A DNA stretch of 6,135 nucleotides. Source: Gemmatimonadota bacterium. Its GTDB lineage: Bacteria; Gemmatimonadota; Gemmatimonadetes; Longimicrobiales; Gaopeijiaceae. The DNA lies in NCBI GenBank assembly GCA_018678395.1, contig JAHHMJ010000013.1:1-6135 (forward strand). The letters run 5' to 3'. Positions within the stretch are counted from its first letter, which is position 1, and each line of letters starts with the position of its first letter. Made by a program: the position numbers and the translations under genes. Positions 6,082-6,135 of the stretch are shown piece by piece. The notes beneath the pieces were generated by a model. It was not told the DNA's origin, did not search any database, and was given only the letters and a program-made list of their open reading frames with translations.

Positions 6082-6135
6082 TCAGAACCTCCGGAAGAGC
6101 GCGGCGAAGAAGACCAGCACGGCGAGGATCTCGAG
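6082..6135 (-). CDS. C-terminal end of an unidentified reverse-strand gene, hydrophobic tail (partial)
   Basis: Read on the reverse strand from the right edge, 17 sense codons end in TGA (6082-6084), giving LEILAVLVFFAALFRRF. All 17 codons end in G or C, as in the real genes of the window, whereas the next reverse frame that I checked does not show this. The product ends in a likely membrane helix closed by Arg-Arg-Phe, suggesting a small or multi-pass membrane protein with its C-terminus in the cytoplasm. It converges on tRNA-Cys with 25 nt between. The family cannot be told from so short a piece. Confidence 0.5.
   Translation of the reverse strand, partial: LEILAVLVFFAALFRRF

Overview
The window is GC-rich chromosomal DNA from a bacterium. 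Its codons almost always end in G or C, and the proteins are rich in Ala, Arg, Gly and Asp. It holds three forward housekeeping genes in a row: the 3' three quarters of dxs, then nadK, then recN. A convergent gene for an exported, probably outer-membrane protein follows. After it come a forward tRNA-Gly(GCC)/tRNA-Cys(GCA) pair and, at the right edge, the last 17 codons of another reverse-strand gene. A signal peptide followed by beta-barrel-like sequence suggests a Gram-negative, two-membrane organism. The gene order and the style of the exported protein remind me of Gemmatimonadota or a similar deep-branching GC-rich phylum. That is an impression from the sequence, not a demonstrated placement.

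Left part (1-4124): dxs makes 1-deoxy-D-xylulose 5-phosphate, the entry point of the non-mevalonate isoprenoid pathway. nadK overlaps it by an ATGA junction, makes NADP+, and has a good Shine-Dalgarno sequence inside the end of dxs. recN follows after 103 nt. It encodes a full-length 553-residue SMC-like DNA repair ATPase. It has no visible ribosome binding site, and a possible weak promoter lies so close to its ATG that its transcript could be leaderless.

Right part (4125-6135): recN and the exported-protein gene converge with 7 nt between their stop codons. The exported protein (539 aa) has a signal peptide, strand-rich segments near both ends of the chain and an Ala-rich helical stretch in the middle; I cannot name its family. 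Its start region and the tRNA-Gly gene are divergent across 110 nt. In that gap two candidate promoters overlap, and a run of eight C lies in the spacer of the tRNA promoter. A strong hairpin separates the two tRNA genes. tRNA-Cys has an encoded CCA and tRNA-Gly does not.

I see no CRISPR array, insertion sequence, phage gene, toxin-antitoxin pair or defence system. Most of the window is ordinary core genome. The points worth a second look are the variant active-site segment of Dxs, the possible leaderless recN, the unidentified exported protein, and the compact tRNA promoter and spacer region.
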